Below, piece after piece: positions 9,178 through 18,017 of a stretch of 44,214 bases of DNA; position 1 is the first letter of the stretch; each line of letters begins with the position of its first letter. The position numbers and the translations under genes were made by a program. This DNA is from Thermodesulfobacteriota bacterium (GTDB lineage: Bacteria > Desulfobacterota > Desulfobacteria > Desulfobacterales > JAUWMJ01): NCBI GenBank assembly GCA_034189135.1, contig JAXHVO010000019.1, positions 1 to 44,214 of the forward strand, written 5' to 3'. The notes beneath the pieces were generated by a model. It had not been told where the DNA came from, searched no databases, and saw only the letters and a list, made by a program, of their open reading frames with translations.

Positions 9178-10047
9178 TTAAGATCTATTGGTAAGGTATA
9201 CACCTGAACAAACAAATACGGTTCCGATGAAAAGGGACAGCGTAATTGGCTCTTTTAAAATTAGAAAGGCAAGTATGATCGCGGTGACAGGCACAAAATT
9301 GATGAAAAGGCTTGCTCTGGTGGGGCCGATTTTTTTAATTCCTTCATAGTACCATACAAAACCAACAACGGTACCGAAGAATCCCAGGTAAAATATGCTT
9401 ACCCATTCGCTGACCATATAATGCCTCATATCGCTTAGCATTCCTTCAAACAGGGCAGGGACAAACAGGCAGGCCGTACCGATGATTGCGGAGTATGTCA
9501 CGGAAACAAGGGGCGAAAGGGCGTTCATCACGGCTTTTCCAATCAAAGAATAACAAACCCAGCTGGCAACACAGCAGAAAATATACAACTCTCCCAAACC
9601 CAGACCGCTGCTCAGGATAGCGTTGAGGTTACCCTTTGATATAACAATCACTGCGCCGGTAACCGAAATCAGCACTCCGATGAATTTAGGCAGGGTCAGC
9701 TTTTCCCTGAAAATAAGCGCAGCAAAGATGGTTATGAATATGGGATTATTGGCGATAATAATGGAAGCGCGACCCGCGTCAATTAGCCTCAGTCCTTTAA
9801 AAAAAAAGACGTTATAGGAGAACACACCTGTAAGCCCCAGGAGAATGACGGGGAAGATCTGTTTCCTGTGCATTCCAGGTAAACGCCCGTCCATTTTCCA
9901 GGTTATTATTAAAAGAAAGCATGATGCAGTCAAAAACCGCAGAAAGGAAGCTGAAAACGGGCCTACGTTTTGCGCCAGGACTTTGCCGGCGATAAACGTC
10001 CCGCCCCAGAAAGCAGCGGTTAAAAACAGCTTTATATATATAATCAT
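9178..10047 (-). CDS. EamA/DMT-family transporter
   Basis: A drug/metabolite transporter superfamily member of 289 aa with ten predicted membrane helices in two EamA repeats. The first repeat opens with AAFWGGTFIAGK; the second repeat contains FGTVVGFVWYYEGIKKIGPTRAS, the family signature before its last helices. Such proteins export amino acids or other metabolites; the substrate is unknown. A TTG at 10068 would add seven residues. The ATG at 10047 is chosen because CAGGAAAATAAA precedes it. It is monocistronic, convergent with fabD, and the MITE-like element lies about 120 bases upstream of its start. Confidence 0.88.
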   Translation of the reverse strand: MIIYIKLFLTAAFWGGTFIAGKVLAQNVGPFSASFLRFLTASCFLLIITWKMDGRLPGMHRKQIFPVILLGLTGVFSYNVFFFKGLRLIDAGRASIIIANNPIFITIFAALIFREKLTLPKFIGVLISVTGAVIVISKGNLNAILSSGLGLGELYIFCCVASWVCYSLIGKAVMNALSPLVSVTYSAIIGTACLFVPALFEGMLSDMRHYMVSEWVSIFYLGFFGTVVGFVWYYEGIKKIGPTRASLFINFVPVTAIILAFLILKEPITLSLFIGTVFVCSGVYLTNRS

Positions 10048-10170
10048 TTTATTTTCCTGTTTGTACAATAAGTGCCGGACTCACCTAACACAAATTACAA
10101 CCACCTTCAAGAATTACTCAAATTAGGGAGATATGGATATATTTTATTGGTAAATATTTTAAAAATAATT

Positions 10171-10511
10171 GAGAGGTCGGGGAGTTTATCAATCACTGCT
10201 CTGTTCGTCTGGGGGAGTCCCTATTCGGCCGTATCAGCCTTAACAACCATATCGAGGAGTTAACGTACGGCAGCTATCTCGCTGAAAATTAGATTTGAGC
10301 CAGCCCCAGTAGACAGATTCCCACGCAGGCAATGATCGTCTCTACCTGTATGTGCATTGCAGTCGATAGGGGGCGTGTACAGGGCTCTACAATCATTTGT
10401 TAAGGCTGATACGGCCGAATAGGGACTCCTCCAGACGAACTTTTGACAATCATTAAAACGCAAACGGTTCACTCAAAAAAAACTTTGAGGAGGAAACTCC
10501 CCGACCCCTTA
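10171..10511. mobile_element. MITE-like element with nested inverted repeats and flanking 7-bp direct repeats
   Basis: A 341-bp segment lies between direct repeats AATAATT (10164-10170 and 10512-10518). Its ends form an imperfect terminal inverted repeat: GAGAGGTCGGGGAGTTT on the left, and the reverse complement of AAACTCCCCGACCCCTTA on the right. Inside lies a second inverted repeat of 44 bases (10203-10246 against 10397-10440) with one mismatch. The open frames inside are mirrored by-products of the repeat and encode no transposase. It looks like a non-autonomous transposable element. The right terminal arm also holds a GGAG-GAAA-CTCC mini-hairpin. The family is not assigned. Confidence 0.72.
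10203..10440. repeat. 44-bp inverted repeat pair inside the MITE-like element
   Basis: Left arm 10203-10246, right arm 10397-10440; 43 of 44 positions are complementary, and the 150-base spacer shows weaker continuing similarity at its edges. In single-stranded DNA or RNA this would fold into a very stable hairpin. Confidence 0.85.
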
Positions 10512-10549
10512 AATAATTATCATTGCTCATGAAATTGGAGAAAGACGTT

Positions 10550-11350
10550 ATGAAATGGACTTCGCAGGCCGAAGCGGCGGTAAAAAAGGTACCTTTTTTT
10601 GTAAGAAAAAAAGTACGTGCACGTATTGAAAGAGAAGCCGCCCAGGCGGGTAAAAAAACGGTATCGCTTGCGGATGTTAAGGCTACCCAGGCGCGTTTTC
10701 TATCCAATATAAGTTCGGAAATAAAGGGGTATCAGCTCGATACCTGTTTTGGGGCAAGCGGCTGCCCAAACCGGGCAAATAAGGGAGACAAGTTGCTGAA
10801 ACGGATTGAAGCGCTTGTTAAAGAAGAAGACTTGCTCGGTTTTCTAAAACAACAGGTTAAGGGAGATCTTAAGTTTCACCACGAGTTCAGGATAACCCTG
10901 GCTGATTGCCCCAATGCCTGTTCCCAGCCGCAAATTAAAGATATTGGAATTATTGGAGCCAGCCAGCCTGTTTTGACGGATGAGGCTTGCACCTTGTGCG
11001 AGGCATGTGTCGATGCGTGCCGGGAAAATGCCATTACATTGCAAAAGGAAAACAACAGGCCGGATATTGATGATGATCGGTGCCTGGCATGTGGCAAATG
11101 CATGGAGGCTTGTCCCACCGGGACCATTTCAACAGGTAAAATCGGCTTTAAGGTGCAGCTCGGTGGAAAGCTGGGCAGGCACCCGCAACTTGCAAAACAA
11201 CTGCCCGGAATTTATAGTGAAGACGAAGTACTCGATATCATAAAGAACTGTATCATTTTCTATAAGGGTCATAGCAAACAAGGTCAAAGGTTTGCTGAAA
11301 TATTTTCGTCTTCAGATTTTGAAAATTTTTCTAAACGTTATGGCACTTAA
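10550..11350 (+). CDS. PCP-reductase domain / siroheme-[4Fe-4S] / ferredoxin fusion protein
   Basis: Three modules in 266 aa. Residues 1-45 (KWTSQAEAAVKKVPFFVRKK) match the small PCP-reductase (protochlorophyllide reductase 57-kDa subunit type) domain. Residues 60-135 hold the siroheme/[4Fe-4S] signature C-x5-C (66, 72) and C-x3-C (120, 124). Residues 145-190 are a two-cluster ferredoxin (C147, 150, 153, 157 and C178, 181, 184, 188). The protein is much shorter than DsrA/B or AsrC, so it is an assimilatory-like or orphan redox protein rather than the main sulfite reductase. The longest frame starts at TTG 10523, but ATG 10550 is chosen because GGAG lies 9 bases before it and the domain begins there. 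Its promoter region abuts or overlaps the MITE-like element. Confidence 0.82.
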   Translation: MKWTSQAEAAVKKVPFFVRKKVRARIEREAAQAGKKTVSLADVKATQARFLSNISSEIKGYQLDTCFGASGCPNRANKGDKLLKRIEALVKEEDLLGFLKQQVKGDLKFHHEFRITLADCPNACSQPQIKDIGIIGASQPVLTDEACTLCEACVDACRENAITLQKENNRPDIDDDRCLACGKCMEACPTGTISTGKIGFKVQLGGKLGRHPQLAKQLPGIYSEDEVLDIIKNCIIFYKGHSKQGQRFAEIFSSSDFENFSKRYGT

Positions 11351-11463
11351 TTTGTACCTTCGTATAATTTCTTCCCGCCACATCGTTCAATATGATTAAT
11401 TAAAGAAAAAGGGAAAATTGATCTTTTGCCAAGCGTACAATACAGTAACCGCCCGTACGAGTT

Positions 11464-11880
11464 TTAATCCGGTGGCTGATCGGATTTTGTTGCGGCCTCC
11501 GTCCTGACTGCATATCCATTTGCCTTAAAAGCCCTGACTGCGTGATCTAAAGAATGATGTTTTACCAGTATGTAATCCGTATCATAGGTTGATATGGCAA
11601 AAATGCTGATGTTGCTTTCAGCTAAAACTTGGGAAATGCCGGCAAGAATACCGGTAAGGCCAAAATCAAGGGGGCCGTCCACTTGTATGCATGCCCATCC
11701 TTTTTCCTCATGGTCGCTTCTAATGGAAAGGCGTGTTTCACATACGATTGAAAGTTCCTCATCTGTTCGGCAAATTTGATAGAATTTGCTCTCATGAATC
11801 GTATCAGGTATCTTTGTGGAGGGATGCAGCTTATGGATAGAAAACTCACCCGTTAATACAGTTAATGATATTTTATCCAT
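11464..11880 (-). CDS. ACT-domain protein
   Basis: A stand-alone regulatory protein of 138 aa. The C-terminal half (ACIQVDGPLDFGLTGILAGISQVLAESNI split over strand-helix units) is a clear ACT fold of the CASTOR/ACT_7 type, which binds amino acids. The N-terminal part resembles the partner domain of those two-domain ACT proteins. An upstream TTG at 11919 is open, but ATG 11880 with AAGG about 7 bases before it gives the typical MDKISLTVL start. It follows the MetF-MetV fusion by 63 bases on the same strand and could be co-transcribed, perhaps sensing an amino acid such as methionine (inference). Confidence 0.8.
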   Translation of the reverse strand: MDKISLTVLTGEFSIHKLHPSTKIPDTIHESKFYQICRTDEELSIVCETRLSIRSDHEEKGWACIQVDGPLDFGLTGILAGISQVLAESNISIFAISTYDTDYILVKHHSLDHAVRAFKANGYAVRTEAATKSDQPPD

Positions 11881-11943
11881 ATCAACCTTATCATGCACGC
11901 CGAGAACACTCAGCCGCAAATAAAATTTCTTCTTTTATATGTT

Positions 11944-13494
11944 TTAGTGAAACTTTGCAGAATCAAATCTGCATCTATCAGAGCTGCATGACTTGATCAG
12001 ATCCGATGATTTACTCTGATGATCGCGCTTTAGATGAAAATTCAGCCATGAGGAGGTGTGATCCAGTTCCCACATTCTTGGCGGGATGCATTCATTTGTC
12101 ATAACATCGGTTTGATTTACAGATACCAGGCGATGATATGCTTTTTCCCAGACACATCTTCTGTCAGGAAACACTTCACACATTCCGTTTTTACTCCCCC
12201 CGCATGCTCCGTTTCTGGTATGCTTGGGGCATCCGGATTCAGGACATTGAAAAGCAAGGTGCTGGATACCACAATCGCCGCATTTTTGACAGGAAAGCAG
12301 CAATCCTTTGACAGGGTCTTCAAGTAGAATTTTCAACCATCGGCCAAGGCCCCTTTTGTCAATCCATTCGGCTACCATTCGACATAAAGGCGCAACAGGA
12401 GAATCAAAACTAAAAAATATATCATGCCCTTTTTTTAGAAAGCGAAATTTAAGTTTTTCTAATATTGAAAGTTTTTTTTCAGAAGATGAAAAGGATTTAT
12501 GATTTAAATTATCAGAAAAAGCATAATATGTTTTTGAACCGGAAAAATTAAAGTCATCAAAAAAATCTTCCCCGGTTTTCTCTATCTCATCCATACGATC
12601 GAGTATATTGGCAACTGTTTTATAACTCCTTTGCACACCTCCAATATGTATGCCCCGATAACCGAGCTTTTTAAGAGTAACAGCAAGTTTCGCAGTCCGT
12701 TCCACGGCAAGCCTTAATCCATGTTTTTTGTCTTTCCATTCATTCTGCACCTGGTAAAATAGATGGTCTGCCACAACCGCGCCGGGCACCAGGCCTTTGT
12801 TCATTGCCCTGGCCGCTTTAGGGCTTAGGAGATAAACCGAACCAAGCACAGGAATGCTTAGATTCATATTTTTAATAATTAGAGTCAGCTCTTCATATTT
12901 GCGGGAATCATACCCCAGCTGGGTTATCACAAAAGAGGCTCCGGCGTTTACCTTGCGGCACAGCTTTGCATATTGTGCAAAACCTTCACTCTCTGTGGCC
13001 TTAAATGGTGAAACCGCACAGCCGGTAAAAAATTCATCAGGATCGCCTGATTCATAAAGCCGCCTGCTCAGCATTGAAAGCATGCAGGTAAGACTAACGG
13101 AATCAAGGTCATACACAGGCGCTCCCTGACCACCAAAGCCTTTGCCGGGATAATCACCCGTCAGCGCAAGGATGTTTTTCATTCCCATCCTTGAAAGTTG
13201 AAGTGCCCTGCTTTCCAGTCCAATGCGGTTCATATCACGGCAGGTAAAATGAACAATTACGTCCATTCCAAGGCTAAAAATATCACGCCCGAGAACATCC
13301 GGGCTAAGGGATGGATTTCCACCAGGATTATCTGTTATGGAAACAGCGGATATTCGACCGTCTGCAAAAGCATCCTTTGCAATGGCAAGTATTTTATCAA
13401 CTGACTTTCCAAAAGAAGTTCTCCTTGGAACAAGTTCCAGCGTTACGACAAAACGGTCAGGGTCATTAATATCATGTTGAAAAATTCTTAACAT
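11944..13494 (-). CDS. metF: Methylenetetrahydrofolate reductase fused to MTHFR C-terminal (MetV-like) domain
   Basis: Two modules in 516 aa. Residues about 1-310 are a MetF-type TIM barrel (VVTLELVPRR, SITDNPGGNP, NILALTGDYPG, FVITQLGYD), which reduces methylene-THF to methyl-THF with a flavin. Residues about 370-480 are the cysteine-rich MTHFR_C domain (CQKCGDCG, CPESGCPK, NGACGG), the zinc/FeS-type domain found in MetV of acetogens. In most Wood-Ljungdahl bacteria MetF and MetV are separate; here they are one chain. The about 30 C-terminal residues are Ser/Asp/Lys-rich and look disordered. In this organism it probably serves the methyl branch of the acetyl-CoA pathway and/or methionine supply. 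The corrinoid activator gene lies upstream on the same strand, across one plus-strand gene. Confidence 0.88.
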   Translation of the reverse strand: MLRIFQHDINDPDRFVVTLELVPRRTSFGKSVDKILAIAKDAFADGRISAVSITDNPGGNPSLSPDVLGRDIFSLGMDVIVHFTCRDMNRIGLESRALQLSRMGMKNILALTGDYPGKGFGGQGAPVYDLDSVSLTCMLSMLSRRLYESGDPDEFFTGCAVSPFKATESEGFAQYAKLCRKVNAGASFVITQLGYDSRKYEELTLIIKNMNLSIPVLGSVYLLSPKAARAMNKGLVPGAVVADHLFYQVQNEWKDKKHGLRLAVERTAKLAVTLKKLGYRGIHIGGVQRSYKTVANILDRMDEIEKTGEDFFDDFNFSGSKTYYAFSDNLNHKSFSSSEKKLSILEKLKFRFLKKGHDIFFSFDSPVAPLCRMVAEWIDKRGLGRWLKILLEDPVKGLLLSCQKCGDCGIQHLAFQCPESGCPKHTRNGACGGSKNGMCEVFPDRRCVWEKAYHRLVSVNQTDVMTNECIPPRMWELDHTSSWLNFHLKRDHQSKSSDLIKSCSSDRCRFDSAKFH

Positions 13495-13663
13495 AAGAAA
13501 TAAATTTCAATTCATATTGATTTTCTTTGTCCTGCTCACGACCTCAATGAACTTGACTTAAATCCAATTTGGTATATTACTTCTAATATCTCATAAATGA
13601 GTCATACTATTTATATCCAAATATACAATCTGGCTCACTTAGTCAAGGAAAGGAAACCACCCG

Positions 13664-14251
13664 ATGCCGTTAGCTTTCAATTCGCTCAGTCACGGAACTA
13701 TCGCTTTTGGATTCTTCAACATCGATTCCGATATGCTGCTTTGTGACCACTACTTTTTATTTGCCACCGATTTTTGCAACTATATGGGAAGTCTTGCTGA
13801 AAACGCAGGTAAGGAGTCTTATCAGGCACTTTGGCGGGTTTATTTTATCAAATCACCGGAAGATATCGGGGACCTGATGGGGGCTATTCATGGGAATCAT
13901 TTAAGCGGGTTTATGGGTGAAATCTATCGCCGCTTTCCGTTTCCTGAAGGGCCTGAGGATTTCAAACAAAAACCTGAAGGATTTCAAACCCAACCACAGG
14001 TTTCTGAAATGATAGCAAACTACGCTAAGCCTCAGGAAATTTCATTTACTGTATCACACCATGGCAGCGAAATTGAACTTGGTGTCTATCGCTTTACCCG
14101 CATTGGATTTCAGCAATTATTAATATATGTCTGGCAAGGCGGTTATCCTCGCTGGAAAGATGAAATCAGGCCGGGTTACGTGGCGGAAATGAGAGACAAG
14201 ATATTGAAAAATTGCAAAGGAGTATTCGAAAATATAATCTTTGAGGATTAA
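13664..14251 (+). CDS. Conserved hypothetical protein
   Basis: I do not recognise a family for this 195-aa protein. It has no signal peptide or membrane helix. Aromatic-rich stretches (FGFFNIDSDMLLCDHYFLF) suggest a compact globular fold, with a middle segment rich in Pro/Glu/Gln (about residues 85-115). The start ATG is supported by AGGAAAGGAAACC. It is convergent with the corrinoid activator (22 bases between stops) and divergent from the metF fusion, so it forms its own unit. The promoter region is 13495-13663. It could be a cytosolic accessory to C1 metabolism, but nothing in the sequence shows that. Confidence 0.7.
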   Translation: MPLAFNSLSHGTIAFGFFNIDSDMLLCDHYFLFATDFCNYMGSLAENAGKESYQALWRVYFIKSPEDIGDLMGAIHGNHLSGFMGEIYRRFPFPEGPEDFKQKPEGFQTQPQVSEMIANYAKPQEISFTVSHHGSEIELGVYRFTRIGFQQLLIYVWQGGYPRWKDEIRPGYVAEMRDKILKNCKGVFENIIFED

Positions 14252-14273
14252 AAATCGAGCACTAAGATTTAAA

Positions 14274-16370
14274 TCATGCGGATAGCAGTTTGTTTACACT
14301 TGGGAAGGAATCCATATTTGTATGGGGTAGAAAAAGAGCGGATGTAAACTCATCCATGAACTTGCTGTTGCTGGAAAAGTCGATATACGTCATGTTATTT
14401 GAGATGCTCCTGGCTTCTTTGCGATAATCGTCTGACAGAAGCGCCATGTATGCACCTGCAATGGAACTGTTGCCAAGATAGGAAAATTTGTCACGGTCTA
14501 TATCCGGCAACAGACCGATGGTGATGGCCCTTTCAATATTTAGGTACTGTCCGAACCCGCCGGTGATGATGACCCTGTCTACCATGGAAAAATCCAATCC
14601 CGCCTCGTTAAGCAGCACGGAGAAGCCGGCATATACCGCTCCTTTACTCAAAACAAGACTGTTTATATCCGTTTCGGTAAATACGATGTCTTCATCCATC
14701 GCAGTGTTTTTGGCAAATTCAAGGATATAAGATCCTTCACCTTTATACTTCTCCATTCTTGGATGATCGGATGTGAGCATGAACTTTCCGTTGGGGCCGA
14801 TAATGTCGGTTTTAAGCATTTCGGAGATCAGGTCAATCATCCCTGAACCGCAAATACCACGTGGAAGGATATCTCCCACGGTGGAAATTTCCGGTTCCAG
14901 CGTTTCCGGATGTATGGAAACCTTTTCGATGGCTCCTTCTTCAGCACGCATCCCCCATCGGATTCCGCCGCCTTCAAATGCCGGGCCTGCCGAGCATGAG
15001 GCGGTCATCAGCCAGTCCTTATTGCCCAGAACAATTTCACCGTTGGTGCCCACATCAATAAAAAGCGTTAAAGGCTCTTCTCGGTGAAATCCTGTATATA
15101 AAAGACCGGATACGATATCGCCGCCAACATAACTGGCGGGTCCCGGTATAACAAAAACGGCAGCAACAGGGTTGGCCTTGATACCGATGTTTCCTGCTTT
15201 TAAAATGGGGAATTCCGAAACTGAAGGAATATAAGGTTCGCGCCGGATATATTTCGGCTCGATGCCAAGAAGGAGATGGGTCATGGTGGTGTTGCCGGAA
15301 ATGACCACATTTTCGATCTGTTTGAAATCGTCTTCCAGGCTGCTGGTTGCTTCACTGATAAGATTATTGATGGTGATAAGGGACATACCGCTTAATTTCT
15401 TCACCCCGTCTTTTTCAGCACAGACGATGCGGTTGATTACATCGTCTCCGCAGGTTGCCTGGCGGTTATGACCGGAGGTGGCAGAAAGAATGGTTCCGTC
15501 AGTCATATCTACGATGTAAACCACGATCGATGTGGTTCCAAGATCGATTGCCAGCCCAAGAGGTCTCTTTGAGCCGTTTCCAGGGGCAACTCTTAATACT
15601 TCGGATGAGCATTTTTTATGAAGCACGGAAGCGGAAACCTTCCAGTCGTCTTCCCTCATTGTTGACGCCAGTTGCCGCATCACTTTCAGTCCCACACTTA
15701 AACGGCTGACATCGCAGCCTGCTTTTTTTAAGCCGCGGGTAAGCCGGTCTAGATCGCTGACGGAATCTTCCAGGGTAGGTTGATCAAGCTCCAGCGGAAA
15801 GTTTTCCAACATCGGCTCGATCTTGGTCACCAGCCCTTTAAGCTTCTTGGTTGCATCTTTTCCCATGCCGGCAACTTTTAGTTTCTTTTGTATGGACTCC
15901 TCGGGAACGGTTGCGATAATATTCCCTTTGATTTCGGTTAAACAGGCAAGGACATAATTTTTATCTTTTTCCGTATCACTCAGCAAAGGTGTGTCATCGG
16001 TTTCAAACGGTCCTGATTTTATGATCAGTTTACATTTTCCACAGGCCCCTTTTCCGTTACATGAGGCATTAATGTGTATATCCGCTTTTCGGGCAGCCTC
16101 CAGCAGGGATGATCCGTTTGGCACGGTTATTTCTTTTTTGTCCGATTCAAACAGAACAGTGGCTGTTTCGATCTCTTCTGCCACCTTTTTTTCTTCTCCA
16201 GCCCAACCTTCCACACCTTTTTTAGATAGAAAGTTAATGGGGCAGGAAGAACGATATTTACAGTAAATTTCCGGATCGCGGCATTTAATACATTCCTCAC
16301 ACATATAAACGTTGTGCTTCATGCATAAATAATTTGTTTCCCTGTCAGGATGGTTTACACATTTTCCCAT
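14274..16370 (-). CDS. Corrinoid-protein reductive activator (2Fe-2S ferredoxin plus ASKHA domain)
   Basis: This 698-aa protein is the RamA/RACo-type family that re-reduces inactive Co(II) corrinoid to Co(I) using ATP. The N-terminal about 60 residues form a Cys/His-rich B-box-like zinc region (CVNHPDRE, CMKHNVYMCEEC). Residues about 80-165 are a plant-type [2Fe-2S] ferredoxin with CNGKGACGKC and a distal Cys. A linker follows, then an ASKHA ATPase domain (LAIDLGTTSIVVYIVD, ISGNTTMTHLLLG, VDVGTNGEI-like DVGTNGEIVLG, ITGGFGQYLNIE). The zinc module at the front is an addition relative to RACo. GGAG lies 10 bases before the ATG. With MetF-MetV it implies a corrinoid methyltransferase system elsewhere in the genome. 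Confidence 0.9.
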   Translation of the reverse strand: MGKCVNHPDRETNYLCMKHNVYMCEECIKCRDPEIYCKYRSSCPINFLSKKGVEGWAGEEKKVAEEIETATVLFESDKKEITVPNGSSLLEAARKADIHINASCNGKGACGKCKLIIKSGPFETDDTPLLSDTEKDKNYVLACLTEIKGNIIATVPEESIQKKLKVAGMGKDATKKLKGLVTKIEPMLENFPLELDQPTLEDSVSDLDRLTRGLKKAGCDVSRLSVGLKVMRQLASTMREDDWKVSASVLHKKCSSEVLRVAPGNGSKRPLGLAIDLGTTSIVVYIVDMTDGTILSATSGHNRQATCGDDVINRIVCAEKDGVKKLSGMSLITINNLISEATSSLEDDFKQIENVVISGNTTMTHLLLGIEPKYIRREPYIPSVSEFPILKAGNIGIKANPVAAVFVIPGPASYVGGDIVSGLLYTGFHREEPLTLFIDVGTNGEIVLGNKDWLMTASCSAGPAFEGGGIRWGMRAEEGAIEKVSIHPETLEPEISTVGDILPRGICGSGMIDLISEMLKTDIIGPNGKFMLTSDHPRMEKYKGEGSYILEFAKNTAMDEDIVFTETDINSLVLSKGAVYAGFSVLLNEAGLDFSMVDRVIITGGFGQYLNIERAITIGLLPDIDRDKFSYLGNSSIAGAYMALLSDDYRKEARSISNNMTYIDFSSNSKFMDEFTSALFLPHTNMDSFPSVNKLLSA

Positions 16371-16584
16371 TCAGATGATCTCCAGCTTGTCTATTCCTTC
16401 ATTTCGAAATCTGTGCTTTCTATAACAAAGCGCTTTTGCCAATAAGCACCCGGTTCAAAGATAAATTTTATAAGCAAATTTCAACCTTTATGTCTTAATA
16501 GCAATTTTTTCCGATTTATTCGTTTTAGGATTTTCTCGAGGACAAATTTTTCATGCGGCTGACCGCCGCTAGATTCTATCCGGC

Positions 16585-16779
16585 TCAGGAAAAACCTGAC
16601 GGGGCACCGGCAGCGCAGCCGCTCCCTCCGGAGCTGCTGATAAAACCGGTTGAACTTAGAAGCCTTTTCACATCTTTGGCTTTGCAGTCGGGGCAGGAAA
16701 CAGGTTCATCATCACTGTTGAAAACCAGTTTCTCAAAAGAGTGGCCACATTTTTCACATTTATATTCATAGATGGGCAT
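16585..16779 (-). CDS. FmdB-family zinc ribbon protein
   Basis: A 64-aa protein with the family start MPIYEYKCEKCGHSFEKL and two CxxC knuckles (CEKC and CPDC). The C-terminus is a Gly/Ser/Ala tail (SSSGGSGCAAG), common in FmdB-like proteins. These small proteins are often annotated as putative regulators; their function is not known. GGAGG lies 7 bases before the ATG. It may share a transcript with trxB, which lies upstream on the same strand 127 bases away. A second FmdB protein occurs at 43398. Confidence 0.9.
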   Translation of the reverse strand: MPIYEYKCEKCGHSFEKLVFNSDDEPVSCPDCKAKDVKRLLSSTGFISSSGGSGCAAGAPSGFS

Positions 16780-16906
16780 ATGATAACCTCCAAATTTGTG
16801 TTCATTTGATGTTTTTTGCCACGTTTCCTCTGTATAACGAGATCTTCGATGGGTGTGGGTGGTTTACTTTTTTCTTTTGCCTTGGCACCCTTTATTCCTT
16901 AGGTCA

Positions 16907-17833
16907 TTAATTGTTCTCGATATAATGCTCTGCGGAAACAGCAGCGATGGCCGCATCTCCCACAGCCGTTACCACCTGTCGCAAAGGGGTGTTTCTAACA
17001 TCTCCAACAGCGTATACGCCGGGTACCGATGTTTCCATATTGTAATCCGCAATAATGAAGCCGTATTTGTCCACTTTGACGGAATCTTTTAAAAACGAAG
17101 TATTCGGAAAAGTGCCCACCCAGATAAAGCATCCGGAAACAGGGAGTTCTTTATCTTCACCAGTCTTTAAATTCTTTACGGTTATTTTCTCAACATTGGT
17201 CAAGCCACCCCCGATGCCGGTTAATACCGAATCCCATAAAATCTCAATTTTATCGTTTGCCATTGCGCGTTCCTGTAGAATCTTGGTGGCCCTTAATTCA
17301 TCCCTGCGATGTATTAAATAGACCTTTTTTGCAAATTTGGTTAAATAAATACTTTCCTGTACTGCCGTATCTCCACCGCCGACAGCAGCAACAACACTTT
17401 CTTTAAAAAACGGCCCATCACAGGTTGCACAAAAGGATACCCCTTTGCCGATAAAAATATCTTCACCCGGAACTCCCAGTTTTCTCGGTGAAGCACCGGT
17501 GGCAATAATAATGGAACCAGCGGTCATGGTTTTATCGCTTAGCTCTATTTTCTTTATCGGTTCAGACAGGCCGAGAGAAAGCACTTCACCGGTTTCAATG
17601 GTCAGGCCAAAGTGTTTCGCCTGTTCGGCCATTTTGGTTACCAGATCATACCCGCTGATTCCTTTGGGAAAGCCCGGGAAGTTTTCTATCCAGTCTGTTG
17701 TAAGAACCTGCCCGCCAGGTGCGGTCTTTTCCAGCAAAAGCACATTCAGTCTTGCCCGTGATGCATAAATACCTGCTGTAAGACCGGCAGGCCCTCCACC
17801 AATGATAACCAGATCATAGTCCGTTTTTTTCAT
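16907..17833 (-). CDS. trxB: Thioredoxin-disulfide reductase
   Basis: NADPH-dependent flavoprotein that reduces thioredoxin; 308 aa, full length. The FAD motif GGGPAGLTAG is at residues 12-21, the redox-active CATC at 135-138, the NADPH motif GGGDTAVQE follows, and the C-terminal FAD motif is VYAVGDVRN. The RBS is AAGAAAGGAT. A palindromic hairpin (17850-17872 on the plus strand) lies just upstream. A sigma-70 promoter is readable on the minus strand at 17931-17904. The thioredoxin at 22481 is a possible partner. The small RNA candidate A ends shortly upstream of this promoter. Confidence 0.95.
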   Translation of the reverse strand: MKKTDYDLVIIGGGPAGLTAGIYASRARLNVLLLEKTAPGGQVLTTDWIENFPGFPKGISGYDLVTKMAEQAKHFGLTIETGEVLSLGLSEPIKKIELSDKTMTAGSIIIATGASPRKLGVPGEDIFIGKGVSFCATCDGPFFKESVVAAVGGGDTAVQESIYLTKFAKKVYLIHRRDELRATKILQERAMANDKIEILWDSVLTGIGGGLTNVEKITVKNLKTGEDKELPVSGCFIWVGTFPNTSFLKDSVKVDKYGFIIADYNMETSVPGVYAVGDVRNTPLRQVVTAVGDAAIAAVSAEHYIENN

Positions 17834-17903
17834 TTTAATATCCTTTCTTATTTCTCTTTTAAAAAGAGAAATTAAAAATCAACCCCTCACACGCAGTAGA
17901 CAT

Positions 17904-17931
17904 ATTTTAATGATAAATTGTATTAAGTCAA
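17904..17931 (-). promoter_or_regulatory. Probable sigma-70 promoter of trxB
   Basis: On the minus strand TTGACT (17931-17926), a 16-bp spacer and TAAAAT (17909-17904) point at trxB. It lies just beyond the terminator of small RNA candidate A, so trxB does not depend on that transcript. Confidence 0.6.
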
Positions 17932-17955
17932 CATTTACAACTATTCCAAAATTAC

Positions 17956-18017
17956 AAAAATGCAAATCGACCCTGATGGAGTATTATTATAATATGAGGA
18001 TACGGGCCGATTTGCAT
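17956..18017 (-). terminator. Rho-independent terminator of small RNA copy A
   Basis: On the minus strand ATGCAAATCGGCCC (18017-18004) pairs with GGGTCGATTTGCAT (17973-17960) through a 30-nt AU-rich loop, followed by TTTTTGT. All pairs are Watson-Crick except one G-U. The same stem is seen at 37041-37081. Confidence 0.8.

Noticed and set aside
10203-10440. Integron attC site
   Set aside because: The inverted repeat contains GCCTTAACAA-like ends, but the arms are far too perfect and the spacer too long, and no integrase or cassette is near.
10260-10472. Two ORFs in the MITE-like element sharing SPYSAVSALT
   Set aside because: They are the two mirrored arms of the inverted repeat read in opposite directions, with no RBS and no known domain.
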